A stretch of 64,000 nucleotides of DNA from Acidobacteriota bacterium (GTDB lineage: Bacteria; Acidobacteriota; Blastocatellia; Pyrinomonadales; Pyrinomonadaceae). Location of the stretch: contig JAFDVJ010000012.1 in NCBI GenBank assembly GCA_018269075.1, forward strand, positions 191,187 through 255,186, given 5' to 3'. Below are positions 1-8,730 of the stretch, piece by piece. Positions within the stretch are counted from its first letter, which is position 1. Every line of letters begins with the position of its first letter. The translations under genes and the position numbers were made by a program. The notes beneath the pieces were generated by a model. That model saw only the letters and a list, made by a program, of their open reading frames with translations. It did no database searches and was not told where the DNA came from.

Positions 1-365
1 CCGGCGGCGCTTTCCGTTTCGCCGCGGACGACGCCTTCGACCTCGACCGGCTCGCCGGATTTGAGGCGGTTTTCATCGTAGATCCGTCTGATCCGGTCGT
101 CCCGAACGGGCTGATTTCCGGTCTGAAAGCAGAACGTGCCGGCCGCGAAAAAGGCGAGCAGCAAAAACAGCGGGGCGGATTTTTTCCGGATGAAGACGAG
201 CGCCGAAGCGGCGCCGAGCGCGGAAACCGCCGGCGCGATCCGCCAGTCGGTCGGAAGCTGCGCGCCGGCCACAACGCCGGCCGCAAAGGCGGCCGCCAGC
301 CAGAAAAGCGGGTGGAGCGAAATTGTCGGGGAAGCGCTTTCCCCGCGTGAGGTTCGTTTGTCCAT
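1..365 (-). CDS. ComEC/Rec2-like competence protein, N-terminal fragment
   Basis: The reading frame opens at an ATG (363-365) and runs off the left edge, so only about 121 residues are visible. They contain a short polar N-terminus, then hydrophobic segments at about residues 18-35, 45-60 and 66-80 (HPLFWLAAAFAAGVVAG, then LFLLLAFFAAGTF), then a soluble stretch with GEPVEVEGVVRGE. This matches the start of ComEC/Rec2 proteins: two or three membrane helices followed by the DUF4131 OB-like domain. ComEC forms the inner-membrane channel for single-stranded DNA uptake. The Competence domain and any C-terminal beta-lactamase-like domain would lie outside the window, so the name rests on the N-terminus only. 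It reads away from the AT-rich gap at 366-812, which must contain its promoter. Confidence 0.6.
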   Translation of the reverse strand, partial: MDKRTSRGESASPTISLHPLFWLAAAFAAGVVAGAQLPTDWRIAPAVSALGAASALVFIRKKSAPLFLLLAFFAAGTFCFQTGNQPVRDDRIRRIYDENRLKSGEPVEVEGVVRGETESAA

Positions 366-599
366 AGCAGATATTTTTGGTGAAGTTTCTTCTGCCTTGA
401 TTTTTTATTTTTCGGAACCGACGGCCGTCGAAACCGGCCGCATTCCGATCGCGCGGGCCGGCGTTTCAGGCGTCGGAATTTTACCGGTAATCAGCGTTTT
501 CGGAGCGTTTCCGGATCGATTTTGACGGCGGTGCGGCCGTTTTTTCGACTTTTTCAGCGGTAAAATTCGCCTTTTAAGGTTTCGTCCCGTGATCAGCGA

Positions 600-812
600 A
601 CAAAAAGTCCTCGATCACTAAAGCTAATGGATTAATAAGCAAACGATAAATGTTGAAATAACGTGAGTTAATAATCCTCTTTCGATTTTGCATTAATTAT
701 GTGCAAAATGCTAAAAGTTCATTAAATTGCAACATTTAGCTATGTGGAAAAGCAGTTTTCCACAGGTTTTTCCACCGTTTTCTGTGGAAAACTGTGGAAA
801 ACTTTCGAGCCG
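600..812. other. AT-rich gap with clustered DnaA-box-like sites (candidate oriC or DnaA-regulated promoter)
   Basis: The 450-base gap between the ComEC-like gene and ftsK contains a strongly AT-rich stretch (about 615-740) in an otherwise GC-rich window. It is followed at once by five 9-mers: TTTTCCACA on the plus strand at 756-764, its complement at 743-751, 783-791 and 793-801, and a one-mismatch copy TTTTCCACC at 768-776. TTTTCCACA differs by one base from the classical DnaA box TTATCCACA. Boxes in both orientations next to an AT-rich unwinding-like tract are typical of a bacterial replication origin. No dnaA, dnaN, gidA or rpmH lies nearby, so a DnaA-controlled promoter for the comEC-like gene is the alternative. 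Bases 366-600 show nothing recognisable. Confidence 0.5.
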
Positions 813-3314
813 TCAGTTGTTCATTTCTTCCATCTCCTGCAAATCCTCGTAAGCCTTTTGCAGAATGGGCCGCGCGCGCGTGCTGCCGTCCATTTCGCCG
901 ATGTAGCCCTCGCGAACCATCGCGTCGAGAATGGCGGCGGCGCGGCCGTATCCGATCCGCAGATGACGCTGCAAAAGCGAGGTCGAGGCGCGCTTGGCGC
1001 TGACGACGCTGCGGACGGCGTCCCAGAAAAGCGGATCCTTACGGCCCGGCAGATCGCCCGAATCGTCGAGTTCTTCCTCGGTCTTCGTGATCGTCGTGTC
1101 GTATTCGGGATTGCCCTGCGATTTGATGTGCTCGACGATCTTGTGAATCTCTTTTTCGTCGACGAACGCGCCGTGGACGCGGATCAGGTTCGACGTCGCC
1201 GGCGGCAGAAACAGCATATCGCCCTTGCCGAGCAGGCTTTCCGCGCCGTTCGAATCGATGATCGTCCGCGAGTCGACCTTCGACGAAACGCGGAACGAGA
1301 TGCGCGACGGGAAATTCGCCTTGATCAGGCCGGTGATGACGTCGACCGACGGCCGCTGCGTCGCGAGCACGAGGTGAATGCCGACGGCGCGCGCCATCTG
1401 CGCGAGCCGCGTGATCGATTCCTCGACCTCCTTGCCGGCGATCATCATCAGATCGGCGAGTTCGTCGATGATGATCACGATGTACGGCAGCTTTTTCCAC
1501 GGCTCGCCGTTGTCATCGAACTGTTCGACCTCGTTGCGGCGCTTGACCTCGGCGTTGTAGCCGTCGATGTTGCGGACGCCCCAGCCGGCGAGATCGCGGT
1601 AGCGGAGCTCCATCTGCGAGACCGCCCATTTGAGCGCGACCGACGCCCGTTTCGGGTCCTTGATGATCGGCGTCGCGAGATGCGGAATATCGGCGTAAAT
1701 CCCGAGCTCGACCTGTTTCGGGTCGACCATGATGAACTTCACCTCGTCGGGCTTCGCCTTGTAAAGAACCGAGATGATGAGCGAGTTGACGCCGACCGAT
1801 TTGCCGGTGCCGGTCGCGCCGGCGATCAATAAATGCGGCATCTTCGTCAGATCGGCGACGTAGTTCAGCCCGTCGATGCTCTTGCCGAGCGCGATCGTCA
1901 GGAGCGACGGCGATTCCTTGAACTTCTTCGATTCGACGACCTCGCGCAGGTGAATGACCTCGCGCTCGCGGTTCGGGACCTCGATGCCGACGAAGGCCTT
2001 GCCCGGAATCCGGTCGATGCGGATCGATTCGGCCTTGAGCGCGAGACAGAGATCGTCGGCGAGGCCCGTCACGCGCGAATATTTGACGCCCGGATCGGGT
2101 TTGAACTCGTAAGTCGTCACGACCGGCCCCTGACAGATGTGCATCACGCGGCCGGTGACGTTGAATTCCTTGGTCTTGTCGGTCAGTTCCTGCGCGATCG
2201 CGAGCAGCTCTTCGTCCTTCTGCTCGATCCGGGCGGCGGCCGGCGTCAGAAATTCGGGCAGCGGCAGAATGTAATTCTCGAACGTCTGCGGCTTGCGCGG
2301 CGGCTCGACGGGCGGTTCTTCGTCCTCGATCTCGTCGAGCATTTCCGGGTCGAGCTCGCCCGTCTGCTGGATCGGCGTGATCGGGATCTTTTCGCCCTCG
2401 GCGACGAGATCGACGAACGGATTTTCGCGCGGCGCGGGCAGCTCAAGCGGTTCTTCGGAACCGGAAATCGTCGGCCGCGGGATTTCCTCCTCTTCGGGCA
2501 GTTCGAGCGGGCTTTCCTCCTCGACGAAAACCGGCCGTTCTTCCGGTTTGTCGGGCGCTTTCTTCAGTTCTTCGAAGAGCGCCGAGACGGTGTCGCGGAT
2601 CTTGACCGATTTCGTTTCGGCGGCCGGCACGGCGTCGCCGGTCGAGATCGTCGGCTTGGCCTTTTCCGGTTTGATCGGTTTGGCCAGCGGCTCCGGCTCT
2701 TCGACGATTCGGTTCTTTCGCTCGGCGCTGCGCGCGCGGCGCTTCGTCAGCCATTCGCTCAGGTGAATCCCGGCGTTTTCGAACGCCATCCCGAAACTGC
2801 CGAAGATCGACGACAGCGAAAGACTCGTGATCAGCAGAAGCGAAACGGCCGTCAGCGCCGCCAGCAGAATCGCCGCGCCGATCGTCCCGAGCAGTCCGAA
2901 AAATATCTTCTGGAAGAAGACGCCGAGAATTCCGCCCTGAAAACCGAACAGCGCGGCGAGACTCGACACCGCGGCGACGAACAGAAAATAGCCGAAAAGC
3001 TGGACGAGCGACAGCTGCAGGTCTTTCGCGCGAAAGACGCGGTAGGCCATCAGGACGATCAGCGCCGGCAGCAGATAGGCGGTCAGCCCGACGATCGAGA
3101 TCAGAAACTCGGCGAAATTCGCGCCGACGACGCCGATCCAGTTCTGCACCTTCTGCGACGAGGCCGTGTTGAAGGTCGGGTCCATCGGGTTGTAGGAGAC
3201 GAGACACAGAAAAACCAGCACCGCCAGCGCGAGCAGGATCACCGCGATGATCTCGTTGCTCCGCGAATTGTTTTTGGCCGTGATCTGTTTTTTTCTTGCC
3301 GCTGTCGTCGCCAT
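813..3314 (-). CDS. ftsK: DNA translocase FtsK/SpoIIIE
   Basis: This 833-residue septum-anchored DNA pump moves chromosome ends through the closing division septum and activates XerCD recombination at dif. Four hydrophobic helices fill about residues 22-165, followed by an acidic, proline-rich linker (about 200-350). The motor domain carries a Walker A motif near residues 495-503 (GATGTGKS), a Walker B region (YIVIIIDELADLMM) and the conserved ATQRPSVDVITG segment. The last 70 residues form the winged-helix gamma domain that reads KOPS sequences (SLLQRHLRIGYGRAAAILDAM). Walker A has Thr where many FtsK proteins have Ser (TGSGKS), a conservative change. The ATG lies 20 bases after the prfB stop codon, so the two genes are probably co-transcribed. 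Length and domain order are normal. Confidence 0.95.
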   Translation of the reverse strand: MATTAARKKQITAKNNSRSNEIIAVILLALAVLVFLCLVSYNPMDPTFNTASSQKVQNWIGVVGANFAEFLISIVGLTAYLLPALIVLMAYRVFRAKDLQLSLVQLFGYFLFVAAVSSLAALFGFQGGILGVFFQKIFFGLLGTIGAAILLAALTAVSLLLITSLSLSSIFGSFGMAFENAGIHLSEWLTKRRARSAERKNRIVEEPEPLAKPIKPEKAKPTISTGDAVPAAETKSVKIRDTVSALFEELKKAPDKPEERPVFVEEESPLELPEEEEIPRPTISGSEEPLELPAPRENPFVDLVAEGEKIPITPIQQTGELDPEMLDEIEDEEPPVEPPRKPQTFENYILPLPEFLTPAAARIEQKDEELLAIAQELTDKTKEFNVTGRVMHICQGPVVTTYEFKPDPGVKYSRVTGLADDLCLALKAESIRIDRIPGKAFVGIEVPNREREVIHLREVVESKKFKESPSLLTIALGKSIDGLNYVADLTKMPHLLIAGATGTGKSVGVNSLIISVLYKAKPDEVKFIMVDPKQVELGIYADIPHLATPIIKDPKRASVALKWAVSQMELRYRDLAGWGVRNIDGYNAEVKRRNEVEQFDDNGEPWKKLPYIVIIIDELADLMMIAGKEVEESITRLAQMARAVGIHLVLATQRPSVDVITGLIKANFPSRISFRVSSKVDSRTIIDSNGAESLLGKGDMLFLPPATSNLIRVHGAFVDEKEIHKIVEHIKSQGNPEYDTTITKTEEELDDSGDLPGRKDPLFWDAVRSVVSAKRASTSLLQRHLRIGYGRAAAILDAMVREGYIGEMDGSTRARPILQKAYEDLQEMEEMNN

Positions 3315-3334
3315 CTTTTACTCGAATACCATTT

Positions 3335-4445
3335 CTAGACGGAAGCCTGCGCGCCTTTTTTGAAAAGCAGAAACTCCTTGATAAAGTCGTCGATGTCGCC
3401 GTCGAGAACCGCTTCGACGTCCGTCACCTCGAATTTCGTCCGTGTGTCCTTGACCAGCCGGTACGGGTGCAGGACGTAGTTGCGAATCTGCGAGCCGAAC
3501 GAGATGTCCTGCTTGTTGGCTTCGAGCTCGGCCGTTTCCTCGCGGCGCTTTTCGAGCTCGAGCTCGTAGAGTTTCGAGCGCAGGACCTGCATCGCGACGG
3601 CGCGGTTCTGGATCTGCGAGCGCTGGTTCTGGCACGTCACGACGATGCCGGTCGGCAGATGCGTGATCCGGACGGCCGAATCGGTCGTGTTGACGTGCTG
3701 GCCGCCCGCGCCGGTCGAGCGGTAGGTGTCGATCCGCAGGTCTTTTTCCTGAATGTCGACCTCGATGTTCTCGTCGATCTCCGGCGAGACGAAAAGCGAC
3801 GCGAACGACGTTTCGCGGCTCCCGCCCGAATTGAACGGCGAGATCCGGACCAAACGATGGACGCCCGCTTCGTTGGCGAGCAGACCGTAGGCGTATTCGC
3901 CCTCGACGCGAAACGTCGCCGATTTGAGGCCCGCTTCGCTGCCGGCCTGCTCGTCGAGAATCTCGACCTTGAAGCCCTTGCGTTCAGCCCAGCGCAGGTA
4001 CATCCGCAAAAGCATCTGCGCCCAGTCCTGCGCGTCGGTGCCGCCGGCGCCCGACTGGATCGAGCAGATCGCGTTGTTGGCGTCCGTTTCGCCGGACAAT
4101 AAACTCTGCGTCTCGGCCGCCGCGACTTCCCTTTCGAGCCGCTCGATCAGCACGTTCAGCTCGTTCAGGGAGCCTTCGTCCGATTCGGCGAACTCGATCA
4201 GCACCTCGGCGTCGGACACGGCCGTTTCGAAGCCTTCCTGCCGGTCGAGCGCCTTTTCGAGACGCGCGCGGTGCTGGACGATCTTCTGCGCCTTTTCCGA
4301 GTCGTTCCAGAAATCCGGTTCGGAAATCTGTTTTTCTAAATTTTCAAGTTCCTGCCGCTTGCGAGGAGCGTCAAAGAAACCTCCCAAGTTGTACAACTTT
4401 AACTTTTATTTCTTCGTATTTTGTCTGTAAATCTGTTAATTCCAT
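3335..4445 (-). CDS. prfB: Peptide chain release factor 2, with programmed +1 frameshift
   Basis: RF2 recognises UAA and UGA stop codons and triggers peptide release. The main frame contains the SPF tripeptide that reads stop codons (RISPFN) and the catalytic GGQ loop (STGAGGQHVN). The gene starts in another frame: an ATG at 4443-4445 opens 24 codons that end at an in-frame TGA (4371-4373). The sequence there is GGGAGG, TTT, CTT, TGA, C: a Shine-Dalgarno-like element just before a CTT-TGA-C slip site, the classical autoregulatory shift of prfB. Slipping +1 on CTT continues into DAPRKRQEL and yields about 369 residues, the usual RF2 size (365 in E. coli). A start read from the main frame alone (TTG at 4396) would miss the first coding segment. 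Confidence 0.95.
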
Positions 4446-4449
4446 TTTT

Positions 4450-4668
4450 TTACCGATGCGGCCCGAGATGGCAGTCGATTCCCGTGATTTTGTTGTCCGC
4501 CAGGCTCAAAGGGCGAAATAAATAAAATAAAAACCGGTCTTCGGGAAAGATCACATAGGTCTTTCCGTCTTTTTCTCACGTTTCCGAGCGACTCTGCCGA
4601 AGCCAAATATAACCTAAAAAGTATAGCGAGAAAAGAAGAAATGCTCCAATCAAAAATTTTCGTTTCAT
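4450..4668 (-). pseudogene. Small membrane-anchored protein gene interrupted by an in-frame TGA
   Basis: An ATG at 4666-4668 overlaps the lnt stop codon (ATGA), a typical translational-coupling junction. The frame runs 73 codons to a TAA at 4450-4452 but carries a TGA at codon 31 (4576-4578). The first 30 codons encode an N-terminal membrane helix (MKRKFLIGAFLLFSLYFLGY...). After the TGA the frame still looks coding (EKDGKTYVIFPEDRFLFYLF, ending GIDCHLGPHR). A Trp codon at the TGA position would give a natural-looking reading (SRSET-W-EKDG), so a TGG to TGA change is the simplest explanation; readthrough or an assembly error cannot be excluded. No family was recognised. It lies directly before prfB. 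Confidence 0.5.
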
Positions 4669-6227
4669 TCTTCGAGGCCTTTCCTTTTTAATAAGGCGGA
4701 AAGGATCAGCCCCAAACTCGCGATCGAACAAAGCCACGCGAACCATTCACCGAATCTGACGTAGATCGTCGGCTTTTTGTCGGGCGGCGCGACCGTCCAG
4801 ACGCGCGTCGCCTCGGCGTAGACGTCGGCCGCGTCGTGGACGCCGCCGTTTGCATCGATCAGCGCCGTCACGCCGACGTTCGTCACGCGGACGAGCGGTC
4901 GGTTCGTCTCGACGGCCCGAAAGACCGAGTTCGCGAGATGCTGCCGGAGAACGGGCGTTTTCCCGAGATAGCCGTCGTTCGTCATCTCGACGAGGAGGTC
5001 CGCGCCGCGACTCGCGTACTCGCGCGAGAGGTCGCCGAAATGCGATTCGAAACAGATCATCACGCCGCCCTTCAGACTGCCGAACGGCAGCAGATCGTAC
5101 TCGTCGCCGAACTGAAAATTGCCGACGAACGCCGGCATCGCGCTCGCGAGCGGCTCGGGAAACGGGATGTATTCGCCGAACGGCAGCAGATGGATCTTGT
5201 CGTACTGGCCGACTTTGCGGCCGGCCGCGTCGATCATCACGGCCGAATTCATCACGCGTTTGCCGTCGCGCGTCGGTTCGGCCGAATTAAAGAGCAGCGC
5301 GGCGTGATTGCGGACGGCGAAATCGCCGAGGACTTTCTGCAGCTCGTCGTCGCGGCCGTATTGAAAGATCATCGGCGATTCGGGAAAAACGATCGTCGTT
5401 TGATCGTCGGCGCTGACGGTTCGCTCTTTGAGCGCGTTTTCGGCGAGCTCGAAATGACGCCGCAGGAGCCGTTCGTATTTTTCGTAGGTCAGCCCGTCCA
5501 TCGGCACGTTCGGCTGGACGGCGACGATCCGCGGGCATTCTTTGCACGAAAGATCGGGATTCGGATTCGCCAGTCGGCCGGCGACCAGAACGCCGGCGAC
5601 GACGACCGCCAGACCGATAATCAGCTTCGCGCTTTTCGGCGCGGAGCGGTTGAAGACGATCGAGTAAAACAGCGTGTTGCCGCCGACGACCAGAAAAGAG
5701 ATCAGCAGCACGCCGCCGAATTCGGCCCCGTAAATGACGAACGGGTTAAAGGCCTGCGAATAGCCGATCGCGTTCCAGTTGTTGCCGGTCAGCCACATCC
5801 GCAGAAATTCCGTGAACGTCCAGAGAAAAGGCGCGAAGATAATCGCGTAACCGCCGCGGCGTTTGAGCAGAACGGAAAGCAATGCGGCAAATATACCCGG
5901 AAAAACGCCCACCGTCGCGGCCACGCAGACCATAAAAAAATAAACGAGCGGCCACGGCATCGCGGCGTAGGTGATCGGCGCGAAAGTCAGCCACCAGCAG
6001 GTTCCGAAAAAGAAAACAAGCCCGAAAAGCCAGCCCGTGAGAAAGGATTTGACGACCGAATCGCGTTCCCGCTCGACGGCGAAAAAGAGCGGCCCGAGCG
6101 CGATCCAGGCGAGCGGCCAGAGCTCGAAATCGGGGAACGCGAGAACCAGCAGCAGCGCCGAAACCACGGCCAGCACTGCGCTGGACGGCGAGAGCAGATT
6201 TTTTCGGAGGCGCGAAAATTTTCTCAT
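4665..6227 (-). CDS. lnt: Apolipoprotein N-acyltransferase
   Basis: Lnt adds the third acyl chain to the N-terminal cysteine of lipoproteins in the inner membrane, the last step of lipoprotein maturation before Lol-dependent export. The 520-residue protein has about six N-terminal membrane helices (to about residue 220), then a carbon-nitrogen hydrolase domain, then a final C-terminal helix. The triad region is visible: Glu in VFPESPM, Lys in YDKIHLLPFGEYIPF and Cys in GVMICFESHFGD. The essential NDGYLG segment follows. A likely Shine-Dalgarno GGTGGGA precedes the ATG. The gene is translationally coupled to the small interrupted gene and heads an apparent lnt-small ORF-prfB-ftsK transcript. 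Confidence 0.93.
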   Translation of the reverse strand: MRKFSRLRKNLLSPSSAVLAVVSALLLVLAFPDFELWPLAWIALGPLFFAVERERDSVVKSFLTGWLFGLVFFFGTCWWLTFAPITYAAMPWPLVYFFMVCVAATVGVFPGIFAALLSVLLKRRGGYAIIFAPFLWTFTEFLRMWLTGNNWNAIGYSQAFNPFVIYGAEFGGVLLISFLVVGGNTLFYSIVFNRSAPKSAKLIIGLAVVVAGVLVAGRLANPNPDLSCKECPRIVAVQPNVPMDGLTYEKYERLLRRHFELAENALKERTVSADDQTTIVFPESPMIFQYGRDDELQKVLGDFAVRNHAALLFNSAEPTRDGKRVMNSAVMIDAAGRKVGQYDKIHLLPFGEYIPFPEPLASAMPAFVGNFQFGDEYDLLPFGSLKGGVMICFESHFGDLSREYASRGADLLVEMTNDGYLGKTPVLRQHLANSVFRAVETNRPLVRVTNVGVTALIDANGGVHDAADVYAEATRVWTVAPPDKKPTIYVRFGEWFAWLCSIASLGLILSALLKRKGLEE

Positions 6228-6470
6228 ATTCCCACCAGTTTACCAGAAAATTCCGCGCCCGGTGAGCGGTTTCGTTCAATTTCGTTCAATTTGAAAGACC
6301 ATCATTCAGATTGAACGGTCAGCCTGAACGGGCACACAAAATTTGTCAGCCGAAAATGACGTTTTTTGTCAGTCGGTCACAATTTGCGAGACCTGTTCTG
6401 TCAAATTGAAATCCCCTGACAGAGACTGCGGAAAATTTTCGCGGTTGTTTGCCCCAAACCCCTGATTTTA

Positions 6471-6670
6471 TTGGATTATATGATAAATGAAGGCTTTAAA
6501 AGCGGGAGAGCCCGGTCGGTTTCGACCGGGCTCATAATCGGAAGGACAACTGAAGGAACGCTCGGAAGGTGGTCAAGCACAGTAGCAAACCGCGCTCGGA
6601 GAAGAGTTGGCGGCGGGGTCTTGATAAATCTTATCAAGCTAGCCGCTTTCTCTATTGCACGTAGCGTGCC
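6471..6670. ncRNA. Candidate structured RNA in a 590-base gap
   Basis: The gap between lnt and the TPR gene holds a run of strong inverted repeats. At 6508-6533 there is a perfect 11-bp stem (GAGCCCGGTCG) with a four-base loop. At 6610-6646 there is a compound hairpin: GCGGC, an internal loop, then an 8-bp stem CTTGATAA with a 3-base loop, closed by GCCGC. At 6657-6669 there is GCACG-TAG-CGTGC. CAACT (6547-6551) can pair with AGTTG (6605-6609), enclosing the middle. No U-run marks any of these as simple terminators. A 79-codon frame across the region has no protein-like character. Strand and class are unknown. The remaining bases of the gap (6228-6470, 6671-6775) show nothing clear. Confidence 0.35.
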
Positions 6671-6775
6671 AAAGGATTTTCAAAATGAAAAATTAAAAAT
6701 TAAAAACTAAAAAATTTCGTTAAACTCAACTAAATCAAACTTTTATGCAAAAGCCAGACATTTTGCGCGGCGTAC

Positions 6776-6810
6776 AATCCGCAATCCGCAATCCGCAATC
6801 CGCAATCCAC
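6776..6810. repeat. Tandem 7-bp repeat AATCCGC, five units
   Basis: Five head-to-tail 7-mers (AATCCGC, the last AATCCAC) lie seven bases beyond the 3' end of the TPR gene. The unit is the complement of GCGGATT, a variant of the GATTTCG unit in the inverted elements at 16711, 41684 and 41877. This copy looks like a single arm with no partner nearby. Confidence 0.75.
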
Positions 6811-6817
6811 AGTTACA

Positions 6818-8572
6818 CTATTTGGTAGAACATCGCTCGACCATCCGCTGAAGACCCTGAACTTCCTGATTTTCGGCGTCGATTTCGGCCACCGAGCGGT
6901 AATAATTCTGAGCCTGCAGGCAGTCGCCTTTCTGCAGATAGATCTTCGCCAGCGAAATATAGGCGTCGACCAGCCGGTTGTCCCAGAAGAGCGCCGTCTT
7001 CAGACTGCTGACGGCCTGATCGAGATCGCCGCGCCGCAGATAGATCATACCGAGCAGATAATAGCTCTCGGCGCTCATCGGCTCGCTGACGAGCACGCGG
7101 CGCAGCACCGTCACGGCCTCGTCGTCGCGGTTCTCCCGGTAAAGCTGCCGCGCCTGGATGAGCATCGCTTCGGTCTCGTTGACCGGCGCCTGGACGGTCC
7201 GGTTCTGCCGGTTCTTGAGCAGGATCACGCCGACGAAATCCTTGCGCGGCGGCTGGACGACCCGCAGGCCGATCGCCTCGGTCGTGCGCGCCCGCGTCCA
7301 TTCGGTCTGGAGCTTCGCGTAGCGGTCGCCGTCGGTCAGAAAGCGCCGCGCCTGATTGTCGAAATCGGCGGCCGCGCCGTCTTTGAGCAGCTCGAGCGAT
7401 TTCGCGAGCAGAAAATAGCTTTCGCCGTCCTTCGGGTTCGTCGCGAGCACCGGCCGCAGCTGCGTCGCCGCTTCCGGATAGTTCAGATTGAGAAAGAGCG
7501 CGTAGCCGTAATTGAACCGCACGTCGGCTTCTTCGGGCGCCGATTCCGAGGCTTTTTTCAAAAGCTCGATGCCCTCGTTCAAAAGCGCGGCCGATTTGGC
7601 CTTGTTCTTCTTCTCGGCGCGCGAGGCCTGCACGGCGATCGCGCCGATCGTGTTGTAGACGCTCGTCAGTTTGAGATCTTCGGCGAGCGGCCGGAGCACG
7701 GCGAGCGCCTGTTCGAAATTCTGCTGCTGCCAGTGAATCAGTCCCGAATAAAAAGCCGCTTCCGGGTACAGCGCCGACTCGGCCGGCACACGCGAGAAAT
7801 AATCGATCGCTTCCGGATAGCGGCGCTGGTTCAGAAACAAATGCCCGAGTTCGAGCGCCGCATCGGCGTAAACCGCGCCGGCTTTTTCCTCGGCGAAGAT
7901 CCGCATCGCGTTCTTGAAATAGTTTTCGCGCGTCTGAACGTCGCTGTCGGGCACCAGCAGTCCCTTGATATAAGCCTCGAAAGCGCGCGCCGGCACCTTG
8001 TTGGCGGCCTCGACGAACTGGCTCTGCGAAAACGGCAGCCGGTTCTTGTCGCGCTGGTACAGAATCTGATAGGCCATCTGGCCGTGGACGGTCTGCAGGT
8101 TGAGCAGCGCGTCGTTGATGACGACGTCGATCCGTCTTTTCCCGTCGGCGAAATCCTCGCTCAGAAAACGGCCCTCGTTGACGCGGATGATCTTCGCCGT
8201 CACGCGGATGGTCGCGGCCGTTTCGCCCTGCGCCGGCACGATGTCGTACTTGCCGGCGATGAGCAGCGTCGCCTTGCCTTCGCGGGCCAGCTTGAGCGAG
8301 GTCGCGAGACTCGGCAAAGTGGTCAGGGGAACGCGCAGCCTCTGCTGAATGAGCTTGCGCTCGTCGTTCGACACGACGTTCAGGCTCGGCACCTTCAGTA
8401 AATCGGAAAGCGCGTCGGCGAAGCTTTCGCCGACCCAGTTGAATTCGGCCTTATTCGACGTGTTTTCAAACGGCAGAACCATCACCGTATCGGTATTGTT
8501 CGGCGTCTGCGCGCTGACAAACAGGCCGGTCGACAATACGACAACGATTGTAATTAAAATCTTTTTCAGCAT
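6818..8572 (-). CDS. Secreted or periplasmic TPR-repeat protein
   Basis: The chosen ATG (8570-8572) follows AGGGATGAA and gives a clear signal peptide (MLKKILITIVVVLSTGLFVSA-Q). An upstream start at 8647 would add residues with no signal character and reach towards the tRNA. Residues 30-190 resemble periplasmic TolB-N-like or FlgO-like domains (VMVLPFENTSNKAEFNWVGESFADALSDLL), which in other proteins sense or bind envelope components. The rest is TPR helical repeats (about 240-420 and 500-580), including NEGIELLKKASESAPEEADVR and MSAESYYLLGMIYLRRGDLD. Partners are unknown. The gene lies downstream of tRNA-Glu on the same strand, possibly sharing its transcription. Confidence 0.7.
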   Translation of the reverse strand: MLKKILITIVVVLSTGLFVSAQTPNNTDTVMVLPFENTSNKAEFNWVGESFADALSDLLKVPSLNVVSNDERKLIQQRLRVPLTTLPSLATSLKLAREGKATLLIAGKYDIVPAQGETAATIRVTAKIIRVNEGRFLSEDFADGKRRIDVVINDALLNLQTVHGQMAYQILYQRDKNRLPFSQSQFVEAANKVPARAFEAYIKGLLVPDSDVQTRENYFKNAMRIFAEEKAGAVYADAALELGHLFLNQRRYPEAIDYFSRVPAESALYPEAAFYSGLIHWQQQNFEQALAVLRPLAEDLKLTSVYNTIGAIAVQASRAEKKNKAKSAALLNEGIELLKKASESAPEEADVRFNYGYALFLNLNYPEAATQLRPVLATNPKDGESYFLLAKSLELLKDGAAADFDNQARRFLTDGDRYAKLQTEWTRARTTEAIGLRVVQPPRKDFVGVILLKNRQNRTVQAPVNETEAMLIQARQLYRENRDDEAVTVLRRVLVSEPMSAESYYLLGMIYLRRGDLDQAVSSLKTALFWDNRLVDAYISLAKIYLQKGDCLQAQNYYRSVAEIDAENQEVQGLQRMVERCSTK

Positions 8573-8654
8573 TTCATCCCTATAAAATAAAAAATTCGCT
8601 TCTGATGAAAGCGAATCGGGTTTACTGATTAGATGCGAATTATCCAAAAAAAGA

Positions 8655-8730
<76 letters not shown>

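Noticed and set aside
744-3338. Long plus-strand frames opposite ftsK
   Set aside because: Both are shadows of ftsK; composition is arginine/aspartate-rich and no family motif or ribosome site occurs.
4546-4571. GGAAAGA...TCTTTCC hairpin as a terminator between lnt and prfB
   Set aside because: It lies inside the small coupled frame, the stem is only seven base pairs, and on the minus strand, where the genes run, the U-run is distant.
6471-6710. A 79-codon frame in the lnt-TPR gap
   Set aside because: It covers the inverted repeats of a candidate RNA, has no recognisable protein features and no convincing ribosome site.
8573-8647. A longer N-terminus for the TPR protein
   Set aside because: The extra 25 residues would precede the signal peptide and begin only eight bases from the tRNA; the ATG at 8572 has a ribosome site and a proper signal sequence.
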